The notes under the pieces were generated by a model. It saw only the letters and a list, made by a program, of their open reading frames with translations, was not told where the DNA came from and did no database searches. Positions 25,301 to 35,265 of a DNA stretch of 46,873 nucleotides are shown here, in pieces (positions within the stretch are counted from its first letter, which is position 1; every line of letters begins with the position of its first letter). The translations under genes and the position numbers were made by a program. Source of the stretch: Nonlabens dokdonensis (GTDB taxonomy: Bacteria > Bacteroidota > Bacteroidia > Flavobacteriales > Flavobacteriaceae); NCBI RefSeq assembly GCF_002162835.1, contig NZ_MAAX01000210.1, positions 4,601 to 51,473 on the forward strand, read 5' to 3'.

Positions 25301-26602
25301 CTATTTTTTGCGCATATAAACACTGATAGGTACACCATGAAAATCAAAATGTTCTCGTAATTGATTCTCAAGGTATCTCTTGTATGCATCCCTAACATAT
25401 TGGGGTAAATTACAAAAGAAAGCAAATTGCGGTTGTGGCGTAGGCAATTGAGTGATAAACTTAATTTTTACAAATTTACCTTTGAGTGATGGTGGTGGGT
25501 AATTCTCAATTAAAGGCAACAAAGTCTCATTGAGCTGACTAGTTTTGATTTTTTTAGACCTATTCTTGTACACAGCCACAGCAGTTTCAATGGCTTTATG
25601 AATTCTTTGCTTATTTAAAACTGAAATAAAAACAATAGGAACATCAGTAAATGGTTCCATTTCTTTTCTGATTTTTGCTTCAAATTCTTTTGCAGTATTA
25701 GTTTCCTTATCTACAAGATCCCATTTATTTACAAGAACTACAATTCCCTTGCGATTGCGCTCTGCCAGCCAAAAAATATTTTGCACCTGACCATCAAAAC
25801 CTCTTGTTGCATCTAGCATTAAAATACAAACATCACTATGTTCAATAGCTCTAACACTACGCATGACACTGTAAAACTCTAGATCTTCTCTTACTTTTTT
25901 CTTTCTGCGTATTCCTGCAGTATCTACTAGATTAAACTCAAAACCAAAGCGATTATACTTAGTATCAATAGAGTCACGAGTTGTCCCTGCAATATCTGTT
26001 ACGATATACCTATCTTCTCCTATTAAGGCATTTATAAAAGAGCTTTTTCCAGCATTAGGTCTTCCTACTACTGCAAATCGAGGTAAATCGTCTTTCTTTT
26101 CCTCAACAGTTTCAGGAAGAACTTTTACTACTTCATCTAGTAAGTCTCCTGTACCACTTCCATTAATACTTGAAATGGAAAAATATTCACCAAGGCCTAA
26201 ATTATAAAATTCATAAGCATCTTGCTCTCTCTTATTATTATCTACTTTATTAACAACAAGAAAAACTGGTTTTGTAACCTTGCGCAATAGTTGAGCAACA
26301 TCTTCATCCATAGGAGTAATACCTTCCTCGGCATTTACCATAAAAAGAATAGCGTCAGCCTCATCGATAGCCAGTTCAACCTGCTGGTCTATTTCAGCTT
26401 CAAATATATCATCACTACCTACTACATAACCACCAGTATCGATTAAAGAAAATTCCTTACCATTCCAGTCACTTCTACCGTAATGTCTATCTCTAGTGAC
26501 ACCACTTACAGAATCTGTAATGGCCTCTCTACGTTGAATCATACGATTAAAAAGAGTAGACTTTCCTACATTAGGTCTTCCTACGATTGCTACTATACTC
26601 AT
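25301..26602 (-). CDS. der: Ribosome biogenesis GTPase Der (EngA)
   Basis: A 433-residue protein with tandem GTPase domains. Domain 1: [24 protein letters not shown]. Domain 2: [30 protein letters not shown]-terminal KH-like domain ends [12 protein letters not shown]. Der assists assembly of the large ribosomal subunit in the cytoplasm. Length and motif order match the family. A TACCTTTG promoter element lies 20 bases before the ATG. Confidence 0.98.
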   Translation of the reverse strand: MSIVAIVGRPNVGKSTLFNRMIQRREAITDSVSGVTRDRHYGRSDWNGKEFSLIDTGGYVVGSDDIFEAEIDQQVELAIDEADAILFMVNAEEGITPMDEDVAQLLRKVTKPVFLVVNKVDNNKREQDAYEFYNLGLGEYFSISSINGSGTGDLLDEVVKVLPETVEEKKDDLPRFAVVGRPNAGKSSFINALIGEDRYIVTDIAGTTRDSIDTKYNRFGFEFNLVDTAGIRRKKKVREDLEFYSVMRSVRAIEHSDVCILMLDATRGFDGQVQNIFWLAERNRKGIVVLVNKWDLVDKETNTAKEFEAKIRKEMEPFTDVPIVFISVLNKQRIHKAIETAVAVYKNRSKKIKTSQLNETLLPLIENYPPPSLKGKFVKIKFITQLPTPQPQFAFFCNLPQYVRDAYKRYLENQLREHFDFHGVPISVYMRKK

Positions 26603-26622
26603 GATACTTTTATTTGAATTTG

Positions 26623-26630
26623 CAAAGGTA
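26623..26630 (-). promoter_or_regulatory. -7 element (TACCTTTG) of der
   Basis: Exact TAnnTTTG, 20 bases before the ATG; no clear -33 element. Confidence 0.55.
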
Positions 26631-26684
26631 GTTTTTTATTGAGTATAAGAGCTGTAGCATTGAGAAGATGTTTGATTAAAGTTC

Positions 26685-26700
26685 CGCTTTCGCGAAAGCG
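26685..26700. repeat. Dispersed palindrome copy 8
   Basis: CGCTTTCGCGAAAGCG between the polyprenyl synthase stop and the der promoter. On the minus strand the flanks read CTTCG...GCGGAAC, matching copy 4 in reverse orientation. Confidence 0.97.
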
Positions 26701-26726
26701 AAGAAAAACCAACACTTAAAACTTAA

Positions 26727-27704
26727 TTACTTAGCTCTATCAATGACATAATCTACCATTTTAAGCAAGGAAGTCTTATACTCTGAATCTGGATAGGTAT
26801 TTAAAATATCTAGTGCCTCGTTCTTATATCGATACATGGAGTCGATGGCATAATCTAGACCGCCATTAGTTTTAACATAATTGATAACCTCTCGTACACG
26901 CTTTTTATCTCTGTTATGTTTCTTTACAGAATTGATCAACCATTTTTTATCTTTAGAAGAAGCCGTATTGATACTGTAAATGAGCGGTAGCGTCATTTTT
27001 TGTTCCTTGATATCGATACCTGTAGGCTTTCCTATACGTTGATTTCCATAATCAAATAGGTCATCTTTAATTTGAAATGCAACACCGATTAACTCGCCAA
27101 ATTTGCGCATCTTTTCTACATCTTCTCCTTCTGGTTGCACAGAACAGGCACCTAAGCTACAGCAGGCAGCAATTAACGTAGCTGTTTTTTTACGTATGAT
27201 ATCATAATAAATATCTTCTGTGATGTCCAGTCTTCTAGCTTTTTCAATCTGGAGTAGCTCGCCCTCACTCATTTCACGTACGGCAACACTAATGATTTGT
27301 AACAAGTCAAAATCTTTATTATCGATGCTAAGAAGTAATCCTTTTGATAATAAATAATCTCCTACAAGAACAGCTATTTTATTTTTCCATAATGCATTAA
27401 TAGAGAAAAAGCCACGTCGCTTAAGACTATCATCTACTACATCATCGTGTACTAGCGTAGCTGTATGAATCAACTCAATTACAGATGCACCACGATAGGT
27501 ACGATCATTTACTTGACCTTTTCCTATCATTTTGGCCACAAGAAAAACAAACATGGGCCTCATTTGCTTTCCTTTGCGATTTACAATAAAATGGGTAATG
27601 CGATTAAGTAGAGCTATACGAGAAGCCATGGAAAGATGGAACTTCTTTTCAAAAAGCTCCATTTCATGAGCTATAGGCTCTTTAATTTGCTCTACGATTT
27701 TCAT
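26727..27704 (-). CDS. Polyprenyl diphosphate synthase (long-chain trans-prenyltransferase)
   Basis: A 325-residue isoprenyl synthase with both aspartate-rich motifs: first LVHDDVVDDS (about 90) and second FQIKDDLFDYG, plus GKQMRPMFVFL at the N-terminal IPP-binding region. It condenses isopentenyl diphosphate, which the mevalonate genes at 3.4-5.4 kb would help supply, into the side chain of menaquinone. Chain length is not readable with confidence. A TATATTTG element lies seven bases before the start; a palindrome copy separates its stop from der. Confidence 0.93.
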   Translation of the reverse strand: MKIVEQIKEPIAHEMELFEKKFHLSMASRIALLNRITHFIVNRKGKQMRPMFVFLVAKMIGKGQVNDRTYRGASVIELIHTATLVHDDVVDDSLKRRGFFSINALWKNKIAVLVGDYLLSKGLLLSIDNKDFDLLQIISVAVREMSEGELLQIEKARRLDITEDIYYDIIRKKTATLIAACCSLGACSVQPEGEDVEKMRKFGELIGVAFQIKDDLFDYGNQRIGKPTGIDIKEQKMTLPLIYSINTASSKDKKWLINSVKKHNRDKKRVREVINYVKTNGGLDYAIDSMYRYKNEALDILNTYPDSEYKTSLLKMVDYVIDRAK

Positions 27705-27710
27705 AAGTTA

Positions 27711-27718
27711 CAAATATA
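27711..27718 (-). promoter_or_regulatory. -7 element (TATATTTG) of the polyprenyl synthase gene
   Basis: Exact match ending six bases before the ATG at 27704, so the transcript would have almost no leader. Confidence 0.5.
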
Positions 27719-27783
27719 ATGATAGAGCAAATGTAAAGTAAGAACTGTAACTTAACATTTAGAATTTTTACTAATTCTTTTTC

Positions 27784-27820
27784 AAAAAAAATCAGGCTCT
27801 CTTACTAAGAAAGCCTGATT
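27784..27820 (-). terminator. Terminator of the 366-residue T9SS cargo gene
   Basis: AATCAGGCT pairs with AGCCTGATT; on the minus strand an eight-T tract follows. Confidence 0.88.
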
Positions 27821-27845
27821 ATTAAGAGTTATGAATATAGTCTTA

Positions 27846-28946
27846 TTATTCCTTCACAAATTTTCTTGTAATGACTGTATCATTACTTGAAATATTTAAA
27901 ATATAAAGACCTGGCTTTAAATCTTCAATATTTGCATTTACTTCTGTGTTATTTACTTCTAGAGATTTAATCAATCTACCGTTAAGATCTACAATCTCAA
28001 GAGATGTTAATTGTTGCGTAGGACTAGACACGTTTAAAATGTCAGTCGCTGGATTAGGGAAAATCTTTACACTTACTTCATCAAGAGTCTCATCTTCATT
28101 GCTCAATAAGTTACTAGTTGCAACAGCTCTAGAAACATAATCTTTAAAAGTTAGTGTAGTGGCAGATGTATTTGCAGTCACTGGTGGTGTTGCATTAGGA
28201 TTTGCAGCAGTACTAAAAGCTAAAAAATCAATTTCTAAAGGCACTTGATTAGTTACCCAAAAAGCGCTACCTATAGTTGCGTTTCCGGCATTTGGGTCTG
28301 TCTTCCATAAAACCTCACCTGTTGCCACATTATAAGAACACCCTATAGTATAGTCTGTATTAGGAGAAAGAATTAGTCCTGTAGCTGAAAGTCCTATTCT
28401 AAAGGTTCCTTCAGTACCACCATTATTAAGATAAGCTATCCCGAACAACTCGCCTGTAGAAGTTTCATAAGAATAACCAACACAAGATGTTGTTGCTGGC
28501 GCATTAGGATCTGTACTCGGATTGTCTGCAAAAATCCTCATACCAATCTGGTTTTTACTAGTCGTAGTAGGACCTGTGTTAAAAGTGTATTCTAATTCAA
28601 TTACATCATTACCTACAGTCCTGCTAGTCCATGACATATCAAGACCATCTCTCCACATAGCTCTTACACCTTGATCTCCATCTGGCCCAGTTAGATTAAA
28701 GTTTTGTTCAGTACTATTTCTTACCGTAGCGATTTGAAAGTTTGAATTTCCAGCATTAGTGGTTGTTGACGCTGCGTCTCCATTTGTCGCCAGTGTAAAA
28801 AATCCACCTTGACCTGCTCCACTAGCGTCAAAGACAGTACCGACATCTCCAGGTACTAAATTATTAAAATTTTCTTGTTCCAGCACTTGACTGAATGATG
28901 TTAAGCTTAGAGCAAACGCTCCAATTAAAAGTATAGTTTTTTTCAT
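27846..28946 (-). CDS. Secreted T9SS cargo protein of unknown function
   Basis: A 366-residue protein with a signal peptide (MKKTILLIGAFALSLTSFSQ) and a type A sorting domain at the C-terminus (VKIFPNPATDILNVSS, LKPGLYILNIS, TRKFVKE). The body is a Thr/Asn/Gly-rich beta domain without motifs I can name. Cargo of this type is exported by the type IX system and attached to the surface or released. The stop is followed by a strong minus-strand terminator. Confidence 0.85.
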   Translation of the reverse strand: MKKTILLIGAFALSLTSFSQVLEQENFNNLVPGDVGTVFDASGAGQGGFFTLATNGDAASTTTNAGNSNFQIATVRNSTEQNFNLTGPDGDQGVRAMWRDGLDMSWTSRTVGNDVIELEYTFNTGPTTTSKNQIGMRIFADNPSTDPNAPATTSCVGYSYETSTGELFGIAYLNNGGTEGTFRIGLSATGLILSPNTDYTIGCSYNVATGEVLWKTDPNAGNATIGSAFWVTNQVPLEIDFLAFSTAANPNATPPVTANTSATTLTFKDYVSRAVATSNLLSNEDETLDEVSVKIFPNPATDILNVSSPTQQLTSLEIVDLNGRLIKSLEVNNTEVNANIEDLKPGLYILNISSNDTVITRKFVKE

Positions 28947-29272
28947 TTTATGGGAATTTCTCGTAAAATTAATTAATTAAACAAAATTTTATTAAAAGAT
29001 ATGTTAAAAGAAATGTGATGTAAGTTAAAATGGGCACTTATAAAGCAAAAAAAACTAGACATACCTTCTCTAGAAACGTATCAATGTATTTAACAATAAA
29101 TAAATATTATCCGGTAAAATGACCAATAGTCTTCACGTTAATCTTAAAAACAATTCTTTCTGTCGAAAAAGCTCAATTAAAGTTAACCAAACACCTTAAT
29201 TATTGAAAAATCATTAAACACTTTAGTAAGAAACCTTTATATTTATTTCATCTAAAACAAAAATTCTTTGAA
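28947..29272. other. Gene-free divergent region between two T9SS cargo genes
   Basis: 326 bases, very AT-rich, without an ORF, RNA gene or palindrome copy that I can support. It must hold the promoters of both flanking genes, but no exact TAnnTTTG is found on either strand; the nearest is TATATTTA at 29238-29245 before the adhesin-like gene. Confidence 0.6.
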
Positions 29273-30874
29273 ATGAAAAAAATTACATTTATTATCATTC
29301 TGTTTATAGGAGCTCTTTCCTATGGTCAATATCTAACTGAAGGTTTTGAAGGCGGTGCTTTTCCACCAGCGGGATGGACACTTAATAGCACAAATACAAA
29401 TTATAGTTTTGAATTGTCCACAACTGCAAATACTGGTACAGGTTCTGCAGAAGTACAGTATGATCCAGCACTAATTGCTCAAGATGAAACTCTGATCTCT
29501 CCAGCATTAGATTTTACATCTGCCACAGCACCAGAACTAAGCCTCTTTGTGAACTTAAGCTATTTTTGGGCTGTTGACCCCAATAACAATTATGATATTA
29601 CTATCTCAGCTAGACAAGGAGCTAATACAACAGCATTGTGGACAGAAAATGATCTAGGCGTCTTCACTAGTTTTACGTGGATTGAAGTTACTTTAGATCT
29701 TACTGCTTACGCGGGCCTAAATAATGTATTTATTGAAATTAACTATACTGGAAGCGACGGAGCATCTTTTAACCTTGATGACATCCTTGTAGAAGAAGCA
29801 CCAGCTTGTGACGTTCCTAATAACCTAACTTTTGATTCAGCAACAATAGCAAACACCACTGCAGATATTTCATGGGATAATTCAGGTGATTTTGATATTA
29901 GATATGGTGAGTACCCATATGCCGTGAGAGACGCTGGTGGAACTGTAGATTCAGTAGTCGGTGGTAATAGCTATCAATTAACCGGCCTTACACCTGGTGT
30001 ATCTTACAACGTATTTGTAAGACAGTCTTGCGCTGGTGGCTTACTATCAGACTGGATAGAAATTATAGTAGGAACTACACCTATACCAGGAATAACTTTC
30101 CCATATTCACAAGGTTTTGAACCAGCAGCAAATCAAGCTTTATTATTAAATTTTGGTTTAAGTTTTTTCACAAACACAAACAATTGGTCATTTGCTCAAG
30201 ATGATTTAACAGATGGAGATACAACTAATGATTTTGCCAGTGATGGTATAAGTTTTATGTTCTCTAACAATACCTTTATTAATGATGATGCAGACGCTAC
30301 AATATATCTTGGGCCATTTACCCTTACTAGTGGAACGACTTACACTTTTGGATTTGATCAAAGAAACAGAGTAGTATCAGATGCTGTAACACCTAACAAA
30401 GACATAGAAATCGTAGCAGCCACTACAAACGATGGAATGAACAATACAGTTCTTGCCACTTATGATGACATGAATAACATCGCATATCAAGTAAGAAGTG
30501 GTAGTTTTACACCTGCAACTTCTGGAGATTATTATTTTGGAATTAGAGATAAGTCTAATATTCTCGTAGGTGTTACAACCGCAAATACAGTATTTATTGA
30601 TGCAGTAACACTTAATTCAACCTTAAGTGTCGATGATGCAAATAATGTTAACCTTAATTACTTTTTTAACAGTATAACAAATACTTTTAATCTTGAAATT
30701 ACCGATGGCAAAATTGATGATATCAATATTTACAATTTACTAGGTCAACAAATTGCTACCCAAAATGTGAATGCTTCTTCTACGACCATAGATTTAAATG
30801 CAGCAAGTGACGGGCTTTATTTTGCACAAATAAATATTAAAGGAAAAACACATTCTATTAAGTTTGTAAAATAA
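29273..30874 (+). CDS. Secreted adhesin-like protein with choice-of-anchor J, FN3 and T9SS sorting domains
   Basis: A 533-residue protein: signal peptide (MKKITFIIILFIGALSYGQ); a cleaved-adhesin/choice-of-anchor-J-like domain (YLTEGFEGGAFPPAGWTL to FNLDDILVEE, about 20-177); a fibronectin type III module (CDVPNNLTFDSATI, YQLTGLTPGVSYNVFVRQ); a further beta domain; and a type A sorting domain (DINIYNLLGQQIA, GLYFAQINIKGKTHSIKFVK). It is divergent from the preceding T9SS gene and probably binds extracellular polymers or surfaces. A perfect hairpin terminator follows. Confidence 0.88.
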   Translation: MKKITFIIILFIGALSYGQYLTEGFEGGAFPPAGWTLNSTNTNYSFELSTTANTGTGSAEVQYDPALIAQDETLISPALDFTSATAPELSLFVNLSYFWAVDPNNNYDITISARQGANTTALWTENDLGVFTSFTWIEVTLDLTAYAGLNNVFIEINYTGSDGASFNLDDILVEEAPACDVPNNLTFDSATIANTTADISWDNSGDFDIRYGEYPYAVRDAGGTVDSVVGGNSYQLTGLTPGVSYNVFVRQSCAGGLLSDWIEIIVGTTPIPGITFPYSQGFEPAANQALLLNFGLSFFTNTNNWSFAQDDLTDGDTTNDFASDGISFMFSNNTFINDDADATIYLGPFTLTSGTTYTFGFDQRNRVVSDAVTPNKDIEIVAATTNDGMNNTVLATYDDMNNIAYQVRSGSFTPATSGDYYFGIRDKSNILVGVTTANTVFIDAVTLNSTLSVDDANNVNLNYFFNSITNTFNLEITDGKIDDINIYNLLGQQIATQNVNASSTTIDLNAASDGLYFAQINIKGKTHSIKFVK

Positions 30875-30897
30875 TTTACACTTTGAAATTATGAATT

Positions 30898-30927
30898 AAA
30901 AAGCACCTCAATTGAGGTGCTTTTTTA
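30898..30927 (+). terminator. Terminator of the adhesin-like T9SS gene
   Basis: Near-perfect palindrome AAAAAGCACCTCAA/TTGAGGTGCTTTTTT with T tract, 23 bases after the stop. Confidence 0.9.
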
Positions 30928-31067
30928 TGTACTTAGATTAACAGAACTATTTGTTCTATAATTTAATCTCAAGATATTCAAACACCTTCTATAATTAATT
31001 TGTCTCTTTGGATTATGAGAATACTTATATATGAAGATCTAACACACGTAATTTGGTAAATCTGCAT

Positions 31068-31083
31068 CGCTTTCGCGAAAGCG
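31068..31083. repeat. Dispersed palindrome copy 9
   Basis: CGCTTTCGCGAAAGCG followed by GAATTTT, in the gap between the convergent T9SS adhesin-like and rlmN genes. Confidence 0.97.
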
Positions 31084-31145
31084 GAATTTTAAATAGCTAG
31101 ATATATAAAAAAGGATATGAATTTAAAGAACTATTGAAAGGCCTG

Positions 31146-32186
31146 TTAATGCTTATTTGCCAGCTGACCACAAGCAGCATCAATATCCTTACCTCTACTG
31201 CGACGTACATTTACTATGATGTGATTACGTTCTAACTGAGTTTTATATAAATCTATAGCTTGAGGACTAGCTTGCTCAAATCTAGGATCATCGATAGAAT
31301 TATATTCTATGATGTTAACCTTACAAGGGATGACTTTACAAAATTTGATCAATTCATGAACATCATCAATGGTATCGTTTATACCTTTCCAGACTACGTA
31401 CTCATAAGTGACTCTAGTACCTGTTTTATCATACCAGTATTTTAAGGCCTCCTTTATATCAGCAAGCGGAAATTGCTCATTAAAGGGCATGATCTTAGTG
31501 CGCTTTTCATCAATAGCGCTATGTAATGATAGTGCTAGATTAAATTTTGGGCCATCGTCTGCCAGCTTTTTCATCATTTTAGGAACACCGCTGGTGGAAA
31601 GGGTGATTCTTTTAGGAGACATTCCTAAGCCGTCTTCACCAGTTATTTTCTCTATAGACTTGAGAACGTTGTTATAATTCATCAATGGTTCTCCCATTCC
31701 CATGAAAACGATATTAGACAATGGGAAGCCATGATACATCCTACTTTGCTGATCTATAGCTACCACTTGATCATAAATTTCATCGGGCAGTAAGTTACGC
31801 ATGCGTTTTAGTCTTGCCGTAGCACAAAATTCACAATTTAAACTGCAACCTACTTGAGAAGATACACAAGCTGTAGTACGCGTTGCCGTGGGAATTAAAA
31901 CAGACTCCACCGTAAGACCATCATGTAATTTTACTGCATTTTTTATGGTGCCATCCTGGCTTCTTTGCATGTCATCTACTTTGATATGATTGATTTCAAA
32001 ATGGGTATCTAAAAAAATTCTTGTTTCCTTTGAAAGATTAGTCATATCATCAAATGAATGCGCACCTTTCTTCCATAGCCACTCATATACTTGATTACCT
32101 CTAAAAGCTTTTTCTCCTTTTTCAATAAAGAAGTCTCTTAGTTGCTCTTTAGTTAATGCCCTTATGTCTCTTTTTTTCTCTTTCAA
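31146..32186 (-). CDS. rlmN: 23S rRNA (adenine-2503-C2)-methyltransferase RlmN
   Basis: A 346-residue radical SAM enzyme. The Fe-S motif is CSLNCEFC (Cys114, 118, 121), and GKDIDAACGQL near the C-terminus holds the second active-site Cys (about 339). It methylates C2 of A2503 in 23S rRNA, and also A37 of some tRNAs. The start is TTG at 32186: the only upstream ATG in frame is cut off by a TAA, and the N-terminus KKRDIRALTKEQL fits the family. A TAATTTTG element in the loop of the preceding terminator may be its promoter. Confidence 0.96.
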   Translation of the reverse strand: MKEKKRDIRALTKEQLRDFFIEKGEKAFRGNQVYEWLWKKGAHSFDDMTNLSKETRIFLDTHFEINHIKVDDMQRSQDGTIKNAVKLHDGLTVESVLIPTATRTTACVSSQVGCSLNCEFCATARLKRMRNLLPDEIYDQVVAIDQQSRMYHGFPLSNIVFMGMGEPLMNYNNVLKSIEKITGEDGLGMSPKRITLSTSGVPKMMKKLADDGPKFNLALSLHSAIDEKRTKIMPFNEQFPLADIKEALKYWYDKTGTRVTYEYVVWKGINDTIDDVHELIKFCKVIPCKVNIIEYNSIDDPRFEQASPQAIDLYKTQLERNHIIVNVRRSRGKDIDAACGQLANKH

Positions 32187-32195
32187 ATCTTTAAA

Positions 32196-32235
32196 TAAAA
32201 ACGCGTTGCAAAATTACATGATCTTGCAACGCGTT
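32196..32235 (-). terminator. Terminator of the serine protease gene
   Basis: AACGCGTTGCAA pairs with TTGCAACGCGTT, then a T-rich run on the minus strand. Its 12-base loop contains a TAATTTTG element that may start the rlmN transcript. Confidence 0.85.
32209..32216 (-). promoter_or_regulatory. Possible -7 element (TAATTTTG) of rlmN inside a terminator loop
   Basis: Exact TAnnTTTG, 22 bases before the TTG start, located in the loop and edge of the upstream terminator hairpin. Confidence 0.4.
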
Positions 32236-32262
32236 CATTAAGAGTTTTATTAAAATATGAAT

Positions 32263-33930
32263 TTAAATTTTAGAAATTTTCTCGGTAATAGAATTGTTAC
32301 CATCTTGTATTCTTAAAAAGTAAATACCATTTGCAAGTTCTTTAATATTCAACTGGTTTTCTACTTGATTAAAAGATCCAGATTGGATAAGTTTTCCTGA
32401 TAAATCAAATACATCGTAAGAAGCAGGATTTTCTAATATCACATTTATTAATCCTGAGGATGGATTAGGGTAAATTTCAATACTAATTACAGCATTAATC
32501 TCTTCATTATTAAGAATATCATAAAACTCACCATCTAAAGTATTAGGTGATGTGTTATCTGGATCTAACCAGTCTCTTAGTCTGGTAGCAGGAGAACCTC
32601 CACCATTCCATGCGGTACTAAATCTCCCATAAAAATCAGGTTGTCCATTATCTACCGTACCATTACAAAATGCAGCACCACCATACAGTTCTCCTATGAT
32701 TTGACCGCTGTTATTAAGAAGGCAACTACCTGAAGATCCACCTTCGGTAACTCCGTAATCCCAGTCTGCAATAGCCCACGTATTTGCGGTAACTCCACCT
32801 ATAGTCACGTTTTGAGCAACAGCAGCTTGATCATTCCTACACAACTTCATTATGTCACCACTAGGATGATGCACACCTAATTGTTCTGTAGGTACGGTAG
32901 TCGTACGATCCCAACCACCATAATACAAATTCCATGATGCTGGAGGAGTTTGATTCAATTCAAAAAGTGCTGTATCACTAAAACCGTGATTCATTTTTAA
33001 TGAGGCACCATTTAAAACTTGCGTTGGATTAAATGGACCAGTAGTATTAGCAAAAGTGGCACAATCTGGTGTATTAGTGAACCACTCAAAACCAAATGAC
33101 CAATTATTTGCATTATAGAAACTTGAAGCACCATCACTTGCTCCAAGACAGTGGTTTGCGGTATAAAAATAAGGAGTCGCATCTTCTCTTACATTATTGA
33201 TCATAGTTCCAGTACATAAACCATTACCATTAATAATAATGCGAGCTACCGCTTGTCTATAATTATCTCTTATAGTTGTCCAATCTGTACCAGTAGAAGA
33301 TCCTAGATTAGGATTACACTGCACATCAACATTACAAGATCCAGACTCATTGAGCTTAAGATAATTTTCTTCCTCAATACCAAATCCTCTATAACCGTGA
33401 ACTACTTGCTCTATAGAAATTCTCCCTTGATTTTTAACAGCAGCAGGTTCATAATATTCAATCCAAACGTTATCACCGTAAATAATCCATGACCCAAGGA
33501 TTCCGTCCTCCTGGTTTTCATTTTCAGTATAAGGTCCCATTCGATCAGATCGATCATTGTTATAAAGATACATCTCTGCACCTACTGGTAAATCATACCT
33601 ATCAAAAAGAAAGTTAATTGTTCTAGCGCCTTTAGATTCAATATTTAATCTCCATAAACGGTCACCATTCTCAAGTTCTGTCCATAAGCCGGAATTGAAC
33701 AGATTTAAATCAACAGGGATTTTATGTCCAAATTTATACGGTTTATTTCTAATCTGATCATCAATAGCATCTTGTTGTTGTATTGCCTCAAGATCAATTG
33801 ATGGCATAGTAATCTTCTGGGGTTGACTTTTAAAAGCTAAATCCCAACTCTTGGGTGTGCTTTCATTAGTTACTTGTGCTACCGCTAGTTGACAAGCAAA
33901 AAGCGCAATAAGCAAGTAAACTTTTCTCAT
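32263..33930 (-). CDS. Secreted trypsin-like serine protease with T9SS sorting domain
   Basis: A 555-residue protein with signal peptide (MRKVYLLIALFACQLAVAQ), a propeptide-like N-terminal region of roughly 190 residues, a chymotrypsin-fold domain resembling lysyl endopeptidases, and a type A sorting domain (ISIEIYPNPSSGLINV, ANGIYFLRIQDG). The likely triad is His in YTANHCLG, Asp in GFSDTALF and Ser in GGSSGSC; paired Cys in CNVDVQC and near the His suggest disulphides. It would be active outside the cell. Terminator downstream at about 32196-32235. Confidence 0.88.
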   Translation of the reverse strand: MRKVYLLIALFACQLAVAQVTNESTPKSWDLAFKSQPQKITMPSIDLEAIQQQDAIDDQIRNKPYKFGHKIPVDLNLFNSGLWTELENGDRLWRLNIESKGARTINFLFDRYDLPVGAEMYLYNNDRSDRMGPYTENENQEDGILGSWIIYGDNVWIEYYEPAAVKNQGRISIEQVVHGYRGFGIEEENYLKLNESGSCNVDVQCNPNLGSSTGTDWTTIRDNYRQAVARIIINGNGLCTGTMINNVREDATPYFYTANHCLGASDGASSFYNANNWSFGFEWFTNTPDCATFANTTGPFNPTQVLNGASLKMNHGFSDTALFELNQTPPASWNLYYGGWDRTTTVPTEQLGVHHPSGDIMKLCRNDQAAVAQNVTIGGVTANTWAIADWDYGVTEGGSSGSCLLNNSGQIIGELYGGAAFCNGTVDNGQPDFYGRFSTAWNGGGSPATRLRDWLDPDNTSPNTLDGEFYDILNNEEINAVISIEIYPNPSSGLINVILENPASYDVFDLSGKLIQSGSFNQVENQLNIKELANGIYFLRIQDGNNSITEKISKI

Positions 33931-34147
33931 AATTTAATAGTTTTAGGAATAGATGAGCAAGATAATTCAAACATGTAATTCCACATAATTACTAAAGTTA
34001 AAATGTTAACCAAAACTTAACGAAAAAACTGACAAAGTTAAAGGCAGAGCTATTCTAATTATACCGATAAATATTTCAATAAGGTGTTATTTAATAAAAT
34101 GCTCTGTTCAATTAAAAAAAGTGTAGCTTTAAATACAAGCTGATGAG

Positions 34148-35176
34148 TTAGCCTACGATGTCACTTTTTCTCACTTGTTTTTCCCAATTCCAAGCACTAA
34201 GTAACGACTCCTCTAAAGAATATTTTGCTTCCCATGCTAAAGTCTCGCTTACCTTAGTTGTATCTGCATAAGCAGCTATAACGTCTCCTGACCTGCGCTC
34301 TTTAAATTTATAATTAAGCTTTTCTCCTGTAGCTTTTTCAAAGGCTGTAACAACCTCCATAACCGTTGACCCATCGCCAGTTCCTACATTAAAGTATTCG
34401 TAGTTTGTATCAGCCTCATTTAACAACAACCTTTTTAACGATGCTACATGAGCTTTAGCAAGATCTACCACATGAATATAATCTCTTATAGCCGTACCAT
34501 CTCGCGTAGGGTAGTCTGTCCCAAATACTGATAACTGCTCTCTTAAACCTATTGCTGTTTGTGTTATATAAGGAACCAGGTTTTGTGGAACACCTAAAGG
34601 TAGCTCACCTATTTTTGCACTCTCATGAGCACCTATAGGATTAAAATATCTTAAAGAAATTGCTTTTAAGTTCGAATTCACCTTACAAGTCTCCTTAATG
34701 ATCTCCTCACCTATTTGTTTAGTATTACCATAAGGAGATTCGGCTGGTTTTACTGGTGAATCTTCGGTCACCGGCAAGACATCTGCTTGCCCGTAAACTG
34801 TACAAGAGGAACTAAATATGAAGCTCACATTCCTTTCTTGAATATTTTGTAAGAGATACACTAGAGAATTTATATTGTTTTCATAATACTTTAAGGGATT
34901 CAATACACTCTCGCCTACTGCTTTAAATGCCGCAAAATGTATGATACCACCTATATCTTCATGATTTTTAAAAAATGTAAAAAGTGCATTCTTGTCGCTT
35001 ACATCCAGTTTATGAAAGGCAGGTTGCTTACCAGTTATAGAGGTAATATTTTCTAAAACATTAAGAGATGCATTTGATAAATTATCAACGATAATAACAT
35101 CATAACCTAAATTTTGTAACTCTACTACTACATGAGAACCTATGTAGCCTAATCCTCCGGTAACTAATATCTTCAT
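34148..35176 (-). CDS. galE: UDP-glucose 4-epimerase
   Basis: A 342-residue extended short-chain dehydrogenase: NAD-binding GGLGYIGSHV at the N-terminus, the SSSCTVYG segment and the YGNTK Tyr-Lys pair, followed by RYFNPIGAH and YPTRDGTAIRDYIHV, which are characteristic of GalE. It interconverts UDP-glucose and UDP-galactose and could supply the glycosyltransferases of the window, although it lies 12 kb away. A TAGTTTTG element ends five bases before the ATG, implying a leaderless or nearly leaderless mRNA. Confidence 0.95.
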   Translation of the reverse strand: MKILVTGGLGYIGSHVVVELQNLGYDVIIVDNLSNASLNVLENITSITGKQPAFHKLDVSDKNALFTFFKNHEDIGGIIHFAAFKAVGESVLNPLKYYENNINSLVYLLQNIQERNVSFIFSSSCTVYGQADVLPVTEDSPVKPAESPYGNTKQIGEEIIKETCKVNSNLKAISLRYFNPIGAHESAKIGELPLGVPQNLVPYITQTAIGLREQLSVFGTDYPTRDGTAIRDYIHVVDLAKAHVASLKRLLLNEADTNYEYFNVGTGDGSTVMEVVTAFEKATGEKLNYKFKERRSGDVIAAYADTTKVSETLAWEAKYSLEESLLSAWNWEKQVRKSDIVG

Positions 35177-35181
35177 ATTAA

Positions 35182-35189
35182 CAAAACTA
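35182..35189 (-). promoter_or_regulatory. -7 element (TAGTTTTG) of galE
   Basis: Exact TAnnTTTG ending five bases before the ATG, which predicts a leaderless mRNA. No -33 TTG at the usual distance. Confidence 0.4.
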
Positions 35190-35210
35190 CAATTTAATAC
35201 TTTAGATAAT

Positions 35211-35241
35211 AAAAAAAGACAGCTGCAAATTGCAGCTGTCT
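35211..35241 (-). terminator. Terminator of the acyl-CoA dehydrogenase gene
   Basis: AAGACAGCTGCAA pairs with its complement; the minus strand continues with a seven-T tract. Located 34 bases upstream of galE. Confidence 0.9.
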
Positions 35242-35265
35242 TACATATAATAAATATAGTGGCAG

